Counted from the stretch's first letter, positions 34,840 through 45,118 are shown. The stretch: DNA of 64,000 nucleotides from Symsagittifera roscoffensis (GCF_963678635.1 NC_087070.1:24353419-24417418); one strand, 5' to 3'. Program-made: numbers and translations. The notes: a model not told the origin generated them from the letters alone.

Positions 34840-35370
34840 TTGTTCCGACTTTCGTGGAGAACATATCGGATATATTGGAAAATATCTATTATATCGGTTA
34901 CGAATATATCTACTTTATTAACAGAATATTTGTGCTCGGGTGGTTTTTTTCTACAGAAAAATTTCGACCTTTTAACTAGTTATTTTACGGAGTTTTTTAT
35001 ATCATTCAAAAGTTATTGTTATCCTGAGCTTCAATTTGAAAAGCTATTTCCCCAGTGATTATTTTTTTTCTAAAGTTATGGCGGTTTTAAAATGCCATTC
35101 CGGCCAATTTGGGACAACTAACGCGCGATATATTTCGCGCTATTAAAGCGTAAGCGGAAGTTTCATCAGTCTTGGAAATCGTTCCAAATTGGTCGAAGGC
35201 AGCTTCTTTGTCATAATCGATTCATTAATTCGAGCAAAATCTATCATTTTGTACTTTTTATGCCGTATGGGGGATGGTTTTTGCATAAAAATTCATATTA
35301 AAAAGAAAAATCATTTTTTTTATTATATTTAGTTTTTTCATGATATTACTGCTCCATAGACCTTAGACCT
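34840..35370 (-). mobile_element. Family A repeat, 3'-truncated at junction
   Basis: TTGTTCCGACTTTCG start; a short insertion of ATATCGG/ATATCTA-rich sequence (about 34862-34920) follows the terminal hairpin. Inner hairpin intact. It stops at CCATAGACCTTAGACC, just before the distal end. Confidence 0.85.
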
Positions 35371-35780
35371 ATATTTAGTTTTTTCAAATCATCCAACCCC
35401 ACACGCCATATAAAGTACAAAAAGATAGATTTCGCACCTTGTAACAAATCAATTATGGCAAATAAGCTTCTTGCAACCAATTTGGAACCATTTCTAAGAC
35501 GGATTAAATCTCCGCTTACGCGTTAATAGCGCGAAATATATCGCGCGTTAATTGTCCCAAATTGACCAAATTGGCAATCTTTAAACCCCCATAACTTTAC
35601 GAAAAATGATCACAGGTGAAATATCTTTTCAAATTTAAGCTCAAGACAACAATAACTTTTGAATGATATAAAAAAGTTCCGTCAAAAATGGCTAGTTTAA
35701 AAGTCGAAATTTGTCTGAAGAAAAAAAAACCCACCCCGAGCACAAATATTCCGTTACTTTCGTATCGAAAGTCGGAACAA
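35371..35780 (+). mobile_element. Family A repeat, 5'-truncated, fused head-on
   Basis: Begins at TTTTTTCAAATCATCC without the CAAGACTG end, otherwise complete to CGTATCGAAAGTCGGAACAA. With 34840-35370 it forms an inverted pair lacking both inner ends. Confidence 0.88.
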
Positions 35781-35890
35781 TTATATCAGTTTCTAGAGAA
35801 GACAGTTTTATTACCAACTGATTACTACGTATTATCTCAAATGTTGATACTTTTACTGTCCAAAGCGCTGAAGTATTGTCGCCCAACCTG

Positions 35891-36408
35891 TTCACTACCA
35901 GGAGTGTTCAAAAATTAATGGGGGGGAAATTAATTGCAATTAATGGGATGCAATTAATTGACTGCGGTATTTGTCTAAACCCATTAATTGATGGTAAAGA
36001 AAGCAATTAATTGGCAATAATAACACAATTAATTGGTTAAAATGAGCGAAAAATATCACTTCGTACTTTATATGGCTTGTGGGGGAATGATTTTTACTAA
36101 AAATCTCAAAGAATTTTTTTTCATTTTATTTACTTTTTTTAATGTTATTACTGCTCCATGGATCTTAAAAGGCAATCTGAACATTCAGGGCTTCGCCCTG
36201 ATACGAGCAGTCTTGTTAAAAATCATCCTCATAATGCAGAACAATAAATTATTTTTTGAGGAAAATATGTTTTGTTTGAGAAAGCCCATTACTTGCAATT
36301 AATTGCAATAATTGATTCATAGGAAGTCCCCATTACAATTAATTGATTGCCTTGGAAAAAAACTCAAAAACTAATTGCAATTAACTTTTGATTATCCCTG
36401 TTCACTGT
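35891..36408. mobile_element. hAT-type MITE rich in CAATTAATTG
   Basis: Element 35899-36400. Left end CAGGAGTGTTCAAAAATTAATG and right end CAATTAACTTTTGATTATCCCTG in reverse give inverted repeats beginning CAGG. Flanks TTCACTAC / TTCACTGT agree in 6 of 8 bases. The body holds about ten TAATTG/CAATTA cores. It is interrupted by a family A fragment at 36048-36215. Confidence 0.6.
36048..36215 (-). mobile_element. Family A repeat, distal third only
   Basis: Starts at CACTTCGTACTTTATATGGC, then GTGGGGGAATGATTTTT, and a normal end GATACGAGCAGTCTTG with hairpin. Confidence 0.85.
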
Positions 36409-36540
36409 GTTGTCTTAATGGCTGAGTTTTATTGTCCGAACCGCTGAAAATGAGGGATCAAATTACCTCATTCTTGTCTTGCTATCAAAGGGAGGACAGG
36501 AGATGACAGGAAATTCATTTGATTGTTTCAGCAAAACAAA

Positions 36541-37075
36541 CAAGAATGCTCGTACCAGGGCGAAGCCCTGAAAGTTCCGACTGCTTTTTAACGTTTATGA
36601 AGCAGTAAAAACATAAAAAATTAAATGAAATAGAACAAAATGAAAAAAATTTTTTCTAAAATTTGAAAATTTTTCTAAGAAAATCATCCCCCCACAAGCC
36701 ATATAAAGTAAAAAACAATAGATTTCGCTCCTTGTAACAAATCAATTATGGCAAATAAGCTTCTTTCAACCAATTTGAACGATTTCTAAGACGGATTAAA
36801 TCTCCGCTTACGCGTTAATATCGCAAAATATATCGCTCCCTAATTTTCCCGAATTGACCAAAATGGATGTATTTAAACCCTCAAAACTTAACAAAAAAAC
36901 ACCACAGGTGAAATAATTTTTCAATTTTAAGCTCAAGACATTAATACTTTTGAGTTGTATAAAAAAATTCCGTCAAAAATGACTAGTTAAAGAGTCAAAA
37001 ATTTTCACTAGTTAAAGAGTCAAATTTTTTCCGAAGCACAAAAATTCCATTACTATCCTTACGAAAGTCGGAACA
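36541..37075 (+). mobile_element. Family A repeat, complete copy
   Basis: CAAGAATGCTCGTACCAGGG start, distal hairpin intact; the 3' end is decayed (TCCTTACGAAAGTCGGAACA) and has a small duplication of ACTAGTTAAAGAGTCAAA. Shares 42 bp of 5' flank with the copy at 37757. Confidence 0.88.
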
Positions 37076-37077
37076 TG

Positions 37078-37545
37078 AAGACTTCTTGTATATCAGGGCA
37101 AAGCTTTGAATGTTCCCTTATTTCATATCGAATATTTTTTGGGAAAATAAAATATTGAAAACCCATAATTATTAGACAAAATCAAAGTGTGAAATGCTCA
37201 GTCGTACAAAATTAATACGATAGATCCGACTAACGAGCCTCAGTTCAAATAGGAATGACCCTGTTGTGCGGGATAATTCATCACCAAAATAATTCATTCG
37301 CATTACGCTCTCAGCAATATGAATAAAATAATCAAAGCTTGCATAATTTAAACCAGAACTTGGCTAGTTTTGCGATTTTCAAACCCCCATATCTTTTTGA
37401 ATTTGAACTAAAGAAGTCGATATCTTTGGGGTACGAATTTTTTTGTTGAGAACTATTATTTTGATCGGCGAAAATTGACTGTCTAAAAAATATCGAGCAA
37501 AAATATCGAGCAAAAATATTCCATTTTCTTCGAAAGTCGGAACAA
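37078..37545 (+). mobile_element. Family B repeat, complete copy
   Basis: Starts AAGACTTCTTGTATATCAGG, has GTACAAAATTAATACGATAG and TTTTGCGATTTTCAAACCCC, then a doubled ATATCGAGCAAAA, and ends TCTTCGAAAGTCGGAACAA. It abuts the preceding family A copy. Used here as the reference for family B length (468 bp). Confidence 0.8.
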
Positions 37546-37756
37546 TAATGAATCTTACGTGCTTCTATTGATTTTACAAGGCTGTGTATCAAGACAAAAT
37601 GTTTTGTAAATGGATAATCGAGTCATCTTTTTCTACAATTAGACCTTGTTGGCAAAATTTAAGAAATTGAGGTATCGCAGATGAAAGAAAAACGATAGAA
37701 GAACCGCAACGCATGGAGATGACAGGAAATTCATTTGATTGTTTCAGCAAAACAAA

Positions 37757-38278
37757 CATGACTGCTCGTACCAGGGCGAAGCCCTGAAAATTCCGACTGC
37801 TTTTTAACGTTTATGGAGCAGTAATAACATAAACAACATAAAAAAATAAATGAAATAGAACAAAACGAAAAAAAAAAATTTCTAAAATTTTCACACGCCA
37901 TATTAAGTACAAAACAATAGATTTCGCGCCTTGTAACAAATCAATTATGGCAAATAAGCTTCTTTCAACCAATTTGAACGATTTATAAGACGGATTAAAT
38001 CTCCGCTTACGCGTTAATAGCGCGAATTATATCGCGCGTTAATTGTCCCAAATTGGTCGAAATGACAAAAATGGCAATTTATAAACCCTCATAACTTTGC
38101 GAAAAATGATCACAGGTGAAATATCTTTTCAAATTTAAGCTCAGGGCAACAATAGCTTTCGAATGATATAAAAAATTTCCGTCAAAAATGGCTAGTTAAA
38201 TGTCGAAATTTGTCTGAAGAAAAAAAACCCACCCCGAGCACAAATATTCCGTTACTTTCGTATCGAAAGTCGGAACAA
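37757..38278 (+). mobile_element. Family A repeat, complete copy
   Basis: CATGACTGCTCGTACCAGGG start and CGTATCGAAAGTCGGAACAA end. The change TATC to TACC in the first end is shared only with the copy at 36541, so the two are sisters. Confidence 0.9.
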
Positions 38279-38875
38279 AAAGCAAATTGAGCAATTGTGG
38301 CCAAAACTAGCGAAAGATTTGTACAATACATTTGCTGACATATACAAACATCCAAGTATACGACTGCTACGAACATGCATTTGCTGGCTAGTTAAATCCA
38401 GGAACTCGACGGGATCCCAGTTTCCTGGTTCCGGCTTTTCATTGCATTGTGCAAATTATTCCAGTGTCAAAGAATCCTTCAAAATTGATTCCATAAAAAA
38501 TGAAATTTGCAAATTTTCTCACTTTTTGGTTCTCTGGCTTCTTTCCATTAAACCTAAAAAAGGTTGAGTAATTGGTCCCATTAATTCCCTATCATCTGCA
38601 CATTATGTATTTTTGTTGTTGGTATTGTGGCTGCTTTCCAATAAACAACTTGCCCTATAAAATATTTTGATAACTGAGATCTAATACACATATTTTTTTA
38701 TTCCGGTCTTCTAAAAAATAAAGGAATTTGTATGCTTCGGGGTAATTTTTCCTCAGAATAATTTCGGCAATGGGGAATAATAATGTCTTATGAAACTGTT
38801 TTACATTCCAATATATACATTTTATCTTAATATAGTTTACCAATTTTTTCAGACTATTTCAGGGTAGTTGTAATT

Positions 38876-39368
38876 TTTCCGACTTTCGATACGAAAGTAA
38901 CGGAATATTTGTGCTCGGGGTGGGTTTTATTTCTTCAGACAAAATTCGACTTTCTAACTAGCCATTTTTGAACGTTTTTTTAATCATTCAAAAGTATTGT
39001 TGTCCTGAGCTCAAATTTGAAATGATATTTCACCTGTGATCATTTTTCGTAAAGTTATAGGGGTTTAAAGATTGCCATTTTGACCAATTTGGGACAATTA
39101 ACGCGCGATATATATTGCGCTATTAACGCGTAAGCGGATATTTAATCCGTCTTATAAATCGATCCAAATTGGTTGAAGGCAGATTATTTGCCAAATTGAT
39201 TTCTTAATGGGTCGAAATCTATCACATCGTACTTTATATGGCGTGTGGGGGATGATTTTTCAAAAATCTCGATTTAAAAAAAATATTAATTTTATTTTAT
39301 TGCATTTAAATTGCTTCATGTTATTTTTTTCAAAAGACCTTAAAAGGCAGTCGGAACATTCAGTCTTG
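38876..39368 (-). mobile_element. Family A repeat, near-complete
   Basis: TTTTCCGACTTTCGATACG start lacks the G of TTGTTCC. The distal end has lost the hairpin loop segment (ATTCAGTCTTG), removing GGGCTTCGCCCTGATACGAG. Confidence 0.88.
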
Positions 39369-39457
39369 TTGTTTTAGTCAACATTTGTTTCCAGTTTCTT
39401 GGAATTAGGGTTCGCGAATTAAAAGAATGTGAGCTGGTTTTATTTTCAACTTTTCAA

Positions 39458-39977
39458 CAAGACTGCTCGTATCAGGGCGAAGCCCTGAATGTTCCGACTG
39501 CCTTTTAAGGTTTATGGGACAGTAATAACACTAAAAGTTAAATGTAATAAAACAAAATGAAAAAAAATTCTAAAGTTTGAAATTTTTTATGAAAATTGTC
39601 CCCCCACACGCCACATAAAGTACAAAAGGATATCGCTCCTTTTAACAAATCAATTAAGGCAAATAAACTTCTTTTAACAAATTTGGAATAACTTCTACGA
39701 CGGATTAACTCTCTGCTATTGCGTTAATAGCGCAAAATATATCTCGCGTTAATTATCCCAAATTGGCCAAAATGGCAATGCTTAAACCCCCATAACTTTA
39801 AGAAAAATGATCACAGGTGAAATATCTCTTCAATTTTGAACTCAAGATAACAATACCTTTCGAATGATATCTAAAAAATTCCGTCAAAAATGGCTAGTTG
39901 AAAACTCAAAATTTGTCTGAAGAAAAAACCCACCCGGAGCACAAATATTCCGTTACTTTCGTATCAAAGTCGGAACG
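39458..39977 (+). mobile_element. Family A repeat, complete copy
   Basis: CAAGACTGCTCGTATC start with hairpin; ends CGTATCAAAGTCGGAACG. Opposite in direction to the copy 90 bp upstream. Confidence 0.9.
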
Positions 39978-40097
39978 AAAATGCCAATTCGAATCCTTGC
40001 TGGCAAATTGGAAAACTCAATCAATCTTCGTCACTGAGTTTTCTCATAGCCTTAAAGAATGTAGACAATATTTTTCTCATTTTATTTTAAATATCTT

Positions 40098-40419
40098 ATT
40101 TTTCCGACTTTCGATACGAAAGTAACGGAATATTTGTGCTCGGGGTGGGTTTTTTTTCTTCAGACCAATTTCGACTTTTTAACTAGTCATCTTTGACTGA
40201 ATTTTTTTTATATCATTCAAAAGGTATGCTTGTCCTGAGCTCAAATTTGAAAAGATATTTCACCTGTGATTATTTTTCGTAAAGTTATGAGGGTTTAAAG
40301 ATTGCCATTTTCATTTTATTTTATTTCATTTAATTTTTTTTATGTATTACTGCTGCCTTAAATAAACCTTAAAAGGCAGTCGGAACACTCAAGGCTTCGC
40401 CCTGATACGAGCAGTCTTG
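40098..40419 (-). mobile_element. Family A repeat, internally deleted
   Basis: Both ends present; the deletion runs from ATTGCCATTTTC to the ATTTTATTTCATTTAAT tract, removing the central GCGCG hairpin and the GTGTGGGG region. Confidence 0.9.
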
Positions 40420-40845
40420 TTTTTTTTTTATAATTTAAGGCTATACTAGAGAAACCTTTAATTTTGTGATATAATAACTAACTATAACAGTGCCAAACTT
40501 ACAATACAGTTTAAAACCGCTTTTCCTAAACTCGCGCTAAACGTTTTCCTTTTTTCTTATTCGCGCTAATGCCTAATTTGCGCTAAACGTTTTCCCTTTT
40601 TCAATACTATTCCAAGAATACAAGAAAATACAAGACAATGCATGAGCATAGAAAAAAAGAACAATTATTTTTTTTCAGGCGGTTTTTCGCAAAAGCTTTG
40701 CAATTTTGACGGCCAATACATTGACACTTTTTTGCCAACGTTTTTTCTTGGGTTGGTCAACTAGAAATGAAAATCGTAAAGTAGTACCAAAGGTGGACCC
40801 TCTGGCTAAATTTGACAAAAACTATCTGAGAATAACTATTCGCAC

Positions 40846-41023
40846 CAGGGCGGATTTCGGGGTCCCCCCTTTGTACTATTTTGTGATATCCATTTTGGCC
40901 GGTTTTTTAGTGCTTTGGCAGAGCTCGGAAATCAATTTGGTCGACCCTAAAAAAAGGTCCGCAAAGTTGTCGAATGTTTTTGAAAATACGCCCCACGCTC
41001 GAGAAAATCCTGATCCACCCCTG
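40846..41023 (+). mobile_element. Family C hAT MITE, short copy
   Basis: CAGGGCGGATTTCGGGG at the left and TGATCCACCCCTG at the right; inside CCCCTTTGTACTATTTTG and AATTTGGTCGACC as in 57936-58343. Flanks ATTCGCAC / ATTCGCGT agree in 6 of 8. A 123-codon open frame across it (40706-41077) is a by-product of its higher GC. Confidence 0.7.
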
Positions 41024-41265
41024 ATTCGCGTAACAAAATTCGAGCTCCGAGATTGTCATACATCAATATGCAAATAGTTTTTGTTCGTAACCTTCTGCTG
41101 CAAATTTATAACTTTTTAATTTTGCTCAGTTTAGTTGCGAGTATAAGTCATTTCAATATACAGACTTATCAGGGTACAGTTAGATCAGGGTATTTCAGGG
41201 TACAGTTAGATCAATCAGAACTGTACCTTGATAAAAACTAGTTTTATAAAAACCTCAGTTGATTT

Positions 41266-42111
41266 TTGTTCCGACTGTTCAAGACAAAGCGGAATATTCA
41301 ACTTGGCGTGGATTTTTATTGTTCCGACTTTCGATACGAAAGTAACGGAATAATTGTGCTCCGGGTGGGTTTTTTTTTCTTCAGACAAATTTCGACTTTT
41401 AAACTAACCATTTTTGACGGAATTTTTTTTATATCATTCAAAAGGTATTGTTGTTCTGAACTTAAATTTGAAAAGATATTTCACCTGTGATCATTTTTCG
41501 TAAAGTTATGGGCGTTTAAAGATTGCCAATTTGGCCAATTTGGGACAATTAACGCGCGATATATTTCGCGCTATTAACGCGCAAGCGTAGAGTTAATCCG
41601 TCGTTCCAAATTGGTTGAAAAAAGCTTATACTTTTGTACTTTATATGGCGTGTGGGGGGATGATTTTCATTTTAAAAATTTCAAATTTTAGAAAAAAAAA
41701 GTTTCATTTTATTTTATTTCATTTATTTTCTTAATGTTCTTACTGCTCCATAAACCTTAAAAGGCAATCGGAACATTCAGAGCTTTGCCCTGATACGAAC
41801 AGTCTTGTTCCATTAATTTTTGATTTTCTAACGAAAATATTTTGACAAATTTTATAGTTTATGCGCGATCTTTTGTGCTCTTTGAACACGCGTAAGCGAT
41901 AGATTAAATCGGTAGAAAATTAGCTGAGGTAATTTTTTTGGTCTTATCATTAGTATAAACAGGTCTAGATGCATCCATTTGTAATTTACATTTGTTTTGA
42001 GTGGGGTGTAAACTGTAGGAAAAAATTTGAGACCATTTTTAAACTTTTAGAATTAATTTTGATGGACAGTCGGAACATTAAGGACTTCACCCTCATAAAC
42101 GAACAGTCTTG
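41266..42111 (-). mobile_element. Old family B-like repeat, split by a nested family A copy
   Basis: Left piece 41266-41318 (TTGTTCCGACTGTTCAAG, GCGGAATATTCAACTTGG); right piece 41808-42111 (ATGCGCGATC, ACACGCGTAAGCGATAGA, GGACAGTCGGAACATTAAGG, GAACAGTCTTG). It keeps the central GCGCGAT and CGCGTAAGCG of family A, so it is an intermediate subfamily. Confidence 0.7.
41319..41807 (-). mobile_element. Family A repeat, nested complete copy
   Basis: TTGTTCCGACTTTCGATACG start, intact inner hairpin, GATACGAACAGTCTTG end. Small deletion after the inner hairpin (GTCGTTCCAAATTGG). Inserted in 41266-42111. Confidence 0.9.
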
Positions 42112-42584
42112 TTTAAAAATAGAATATGTACTCGCCTGAAAGTTTCTCTTGTTGAGTGAGAAGCGATGCTAACCCGTGTTATGTTTTTTTGACCAGCCTA
42201 TGTAAATGTTTAACAAGAATTCTCGTATCAGGCTGACCTTTTTTGGTCTCGACTTGTTGTTGGCTAGTAAAGTTTTGACGAACTATGAGTTTAAGGCAAG
42301 CTATGAATTGAAGTTGTATTTTTTAATTATGAGTCTTGTATGGAATTAACAAGACACAATTAGTGTGCCTCACTTCAATTTGAAACGATTTGTAATGCGG
42401 TATAATTGGCTCACGCTTTCAATACCAAAATATGAATCGATCAGTTTAGCTAAATTGGTGTTAAGATACTTATATGGCGTGCAAACGTGGCGGCGATAAC
42501 GAAGATCCAGGGAAAGATACTCAGCTTCAATTGTCTCCTTACAACACGTTTTGCTCGTTTCCCATCATATTTTTCCGACAGTTA

Positions 42585-42903
42585 TTGTTCCGACTTTCGT
42601 AACAAAAGTAACGGAATATTTGTGCTCGGGGTGGGTTTTTTTTTCTTCAGACAAGTTTCGACATTTTAAATATAGCCATTTTTGACAGAATTTTTTATGT
42701 CGCTCAAAAGGTATTGTTGTCCTGAGCTTAATATTGAAAAGATATTTTACCTGTGAAAATTTTTCGTAAACTTATGGGGGTTTAAAGATTACAATTTTGA
42801 CCAATTTGGGACAATTAACGCGCGATATATTTCGCGCTAATAACGCGTAAGCGGAGAATTAATTGGCCTTAGAAATCGTTCCAAATTGGTTGAAGGCAGC
42901 TTT
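42585..42903 (-). mobile_element. Family A repeat, proximal part
   Basis: TTGTTCCGACTTTCGTAAC start; runs through the inner hairpin and stops at GGTTGAAGGCAGC, where the next copy begins. Confidence 0.9.
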
Positions 42904-43424
42904 TTGTTCCGACTTTCGAAACGAAAGTAACAGAATATTTGTGCTCGGGGTGGGTTTTTTTTTCTTCAGACAAATTTTGACTTTTTAACTAGCCATTTTT
43001 TATATCATTCAAAAGGTATTGTTGTCTTGAGCTCGAATTTGAAAAAACATTTCACCTGTGATCATTTTTCGTAAAGTTACGGGGGTTTAAAGATTGCCAT
43101 TTTGGCCAATTTGGGACAATTAACGCGCCATATATTTCGCGTTATTAACGCGTAAGCGGAGATTTAATCCGTCTTAGAAATCGTTCCAAATTGGTTAAAA
43201 GAAGCTTATTTGCCATAATTGGTTTGTTAGAAGGAGCGAAATATATCCTTTTGTACTTTATATGGCGTGTGGGGGGATGATTTTCATAATAAATTTCAAA
43301 TTTTAAAAAAAAAATTTTTTTCATTTTGTGTTTTTTCATTTAATTTTTTAATGTTATTACTGCTCCATAAACCTTAAAAAGCAGTCGAAACATTCAGGGC
43401 TTCGCCCTGATACGAGCAGTCTTG
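42904..43424 (-). mobile_element. Family A repeat, complete copy
   Basis: TTGTTCCGACTTTCGAAACG start, GATACGAGCAGTCTTG end; directly abuts the truncated copy on its left. Forms the outer part of the long inverted duplication with 47849-48374. Confidence 0.92.
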
Positions 43425-43516
43425 TTTACGTTTAATTTTCTTATGTTTTTATTGCTCCATAGACCTTAAGAGGCAGTCAGAACATTCAAGGCTTTGCCCT
43501 GATACGAGCAGTCTTG
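43425..43516 (-). mobile_element. Family A repeat, distal end only
   Basis: TTTTATTGCTCCATAGACC, GGCAGTCAGAACATTC, hairpin with GCTTTGCCCTGA, GAGCAGTCTTG. It follows a complete copy head to tail. Confidence 0.88.
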
Positions 43517-44344
43517 TCTAGTTTTGCTTCAGTTTTCAGTTTTCGTCCATGAAAGGCTTTGGCAAAGTTTTTTTGGCTCTTTTCCATTTTCCCCTTACAT
43601 TTCAAAACATCCATTCCCTTAGTTGTTCACGAATTATTATGCTTCAATGCGTGGTATAAGATATAAATTATGAACGACAAATTTGTTCACAATAATCAAT
43701 TTGTCAGCAAATTTTTATTAGACGAAGACAATATTAAAATAGTTTTTCATGACTGAAATTCAAATGTGGGAAAGGGGAGTGGAAAAGAAACGGTTTTTCA
43801 ACACAAATGTAACTTCTTGCTGTTTTTCAGAGCAAACTAAGTGAAAATTAATTTTTGCATAATATTTCCTAAATTAATTATGAGCGACAAAACTTGATTA
43901 ATTACTTTTTTGCTCCCAGCTCCCTAAACTAAAAATATGCTCGCGTTTTCAATCGAAGACGGAAACAAAAAAAAACAATTTTGGTGACTTTCAAAACAAG
44001 AAAAGAAATTTTTAAAATGTCAAGCGTTCGGCCAAAGCAGACGTAAATTGATGTAAAAGCTGTCTTTTTGTAACTATTGATTTCAACTACTTCAAATTAT
44101 CTATTTTCACTGAAATTTTTTTCACTTCATTATCAACAATTCGATTTTAATGATTGCTAATTTTTTTTATGTTGGCACTTCATTTGTAAAAATTATTGAT
44201 TTCATATAAAAATTTCCAACGAACAAAGCTCGAGCAAACTAAATTGTTTTTTAAACAACAAATATGGATCGACTTTAATGTTTTAAACATTGTTTCAACT
44301 TGACTCTTACTGTAACTTATCATATGGTTGATATGTGTTTGCAG

Positions 44345-44553
44345 TGCAATGGCTGGCGGGAGACATGTGTTGCAAAGTGCTCATGTTCCTCCGTCTCTTC
44401 CTCTTCATTTGTGGCCCGTTCATGCTGGTGTGCATCTCACTCGACCGCCTCCTCGCAATCGTGTTCCCCCTCAAGATGGTGGTCGCACAAAATGTCACCC
44501 CCCTAATGTGTGCAGTCACTTACTCTGTCGCAGTTCTCCTCGCCCTCCCCCAG
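44345..44553 (+). CDS. GnRH-receptor-like GPCR, exon 2 (TM3, ICL2, TM4)
   Basis: Follows acceptor TTTGCAG at 44344. The first two bases complete Val137; then residues 138-206. TM3 carries the conserved disulfide Cys (C146 of MCCKVLMFLRLF) and the basic residue at the position of the GnRH-receptor ligand-binding Lys (R153). The TM3 end is ISLDRLLAI: the DRY motif reads DRL. ICL2 FPLKMV, then TM4 TPLMCAVTYSVAVLLALPQ, with Tyr196 where TM4 almost always has Trp. The exon ends CCCCAG|GTACTT at 44553, phase 0, right after the conserved Pro-Gln. TM5-TM7 must be encoded beyond 64000. Open frames in the other two phases (44300-44561) are shadows. Much richer in GC than its surroundings, as exon 1 is. 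Family level is secure; the choice of GnRH receptor over AKH or corazonin receptor rests on T-V-Q-W-x-A-G and is likely, not certain. Confidence 0.9.
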
Positions 44554-44565
44554 GTACTTGAATCT

Positions 44566-44620
44566 ACTTAACTATCCCCTCTGTGCAAAATGGGGGGGGG
44601 GGGGGGGGGATTCGTTATTA
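44566..44620. repeat. Poly-G tract (18 G) with CTACTTAAC motif
   Basis: ATCTACTTAACTATCCCC, then G18 at 44592-44609, starting 39 bp after the exon 2 donor. The same CTACTTAACAATT-plus-G-run combination forms the ends of the element at 55751-56028, so this may be a fragment of that family. Confidence 0.7.
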
Positions 44621-44834
44621 GGTACCAAAATTCACATATCCTCAACCGCTGAATTAGTTCATTATAGGGTCGTAATTCGTTACAAGGTACCCAGAGGTTG
44701 AATAGTAAAAAAAACCACAAATTTCCAGCTTTTCCGGAGAACAAATAATCAACAAACATGTTCCCGGGCCAGTTTTCTCAACTTACATCGCCACCCTAGT
44801 GGTTACTCCTATCTGATCATCCTACGATCAAATG

Positions 44835-45035
44835 TCCTCAGTCGCGCTGAGGATAAATTCGCGCAACACAAAAGTTTGTGCAGAATATTTTTTGGTCCCG
44901 CAAACTGTCTTCTGGGTCAGGTAAAGTCGCACAATTTTTTTCAGTCCGAGCGAAGATGCGCTGAAAACTGTTTATCGCGCAAAACTGCGATCTTTAATTC
45001 GCACTAGTTTTTTTTTCGTTTGCGCAAAGATGAAT
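44835..45035. repeat. CpG-containing patch with repeated TCGCGCAA
   Basis: Palindrome CCTCAGTCGCGCTGAGG (44837-44853), then ATTCGCGCAACAC, AGTCGCACAA, TATCGCGCAAAAC, ATTCGCAC and TTTGCGCAAAG in 200 bp. A similar short cluster (CGCGCTAAACG) is at 40530-40590. Nature unknown. Confidence 0.4.
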
Positions 45036-45118
45036 CATGTCCGTTGGTTGCCACTGCGACATACGTTACAGTCTTTGACTTGGGTGAATGTTAATAAAGG
45101 GAAAATCTGCATTTTTGT

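Larger units (their letters stand above)
42904..43983 (+). repeat. Long inverted duplication, left arm
   Basis: This 1.08-kb segment (one whole family A copy, one distal end, and 465 bp of other sequence from CTAGTTTTGCTTCAG to GACGGAAACAAAAAAAAAC) recurs in reverse complement at 47294-48374. Divergence is modest (scattered substitutions). Receptor exon 2 lies between the arms. Confidence 0.88.
14023..44344 (+). other. Receptor intron 1, about 30.3 kb
   Basis: Donor GTCAGT at 14023 and acceptor TTTGCAG ending 44344, phase 1. It is filled with transposon copies listed separately. Stretches with no gene and no recognisable repeat: 17000-18020, 20100-20750, 21240-22250, 23300-27570, 28103-28600, 34500-34835 and 43990-44330. 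Confidence 0.8.

Noticed and set aside
40706-41077. 123-codon open frame
   Set aside because: Its second half is the family C MITE (40846-41023) with inverted ends and target duplication; no protein motif.
44300-44571. Open frames in other phases over receptor exon 2, both strands
   Set aside because: Shadows of the GC-rich coding exon; only the phase with CKVLMFLRLF, DRL and LPQ has GPCR residues.
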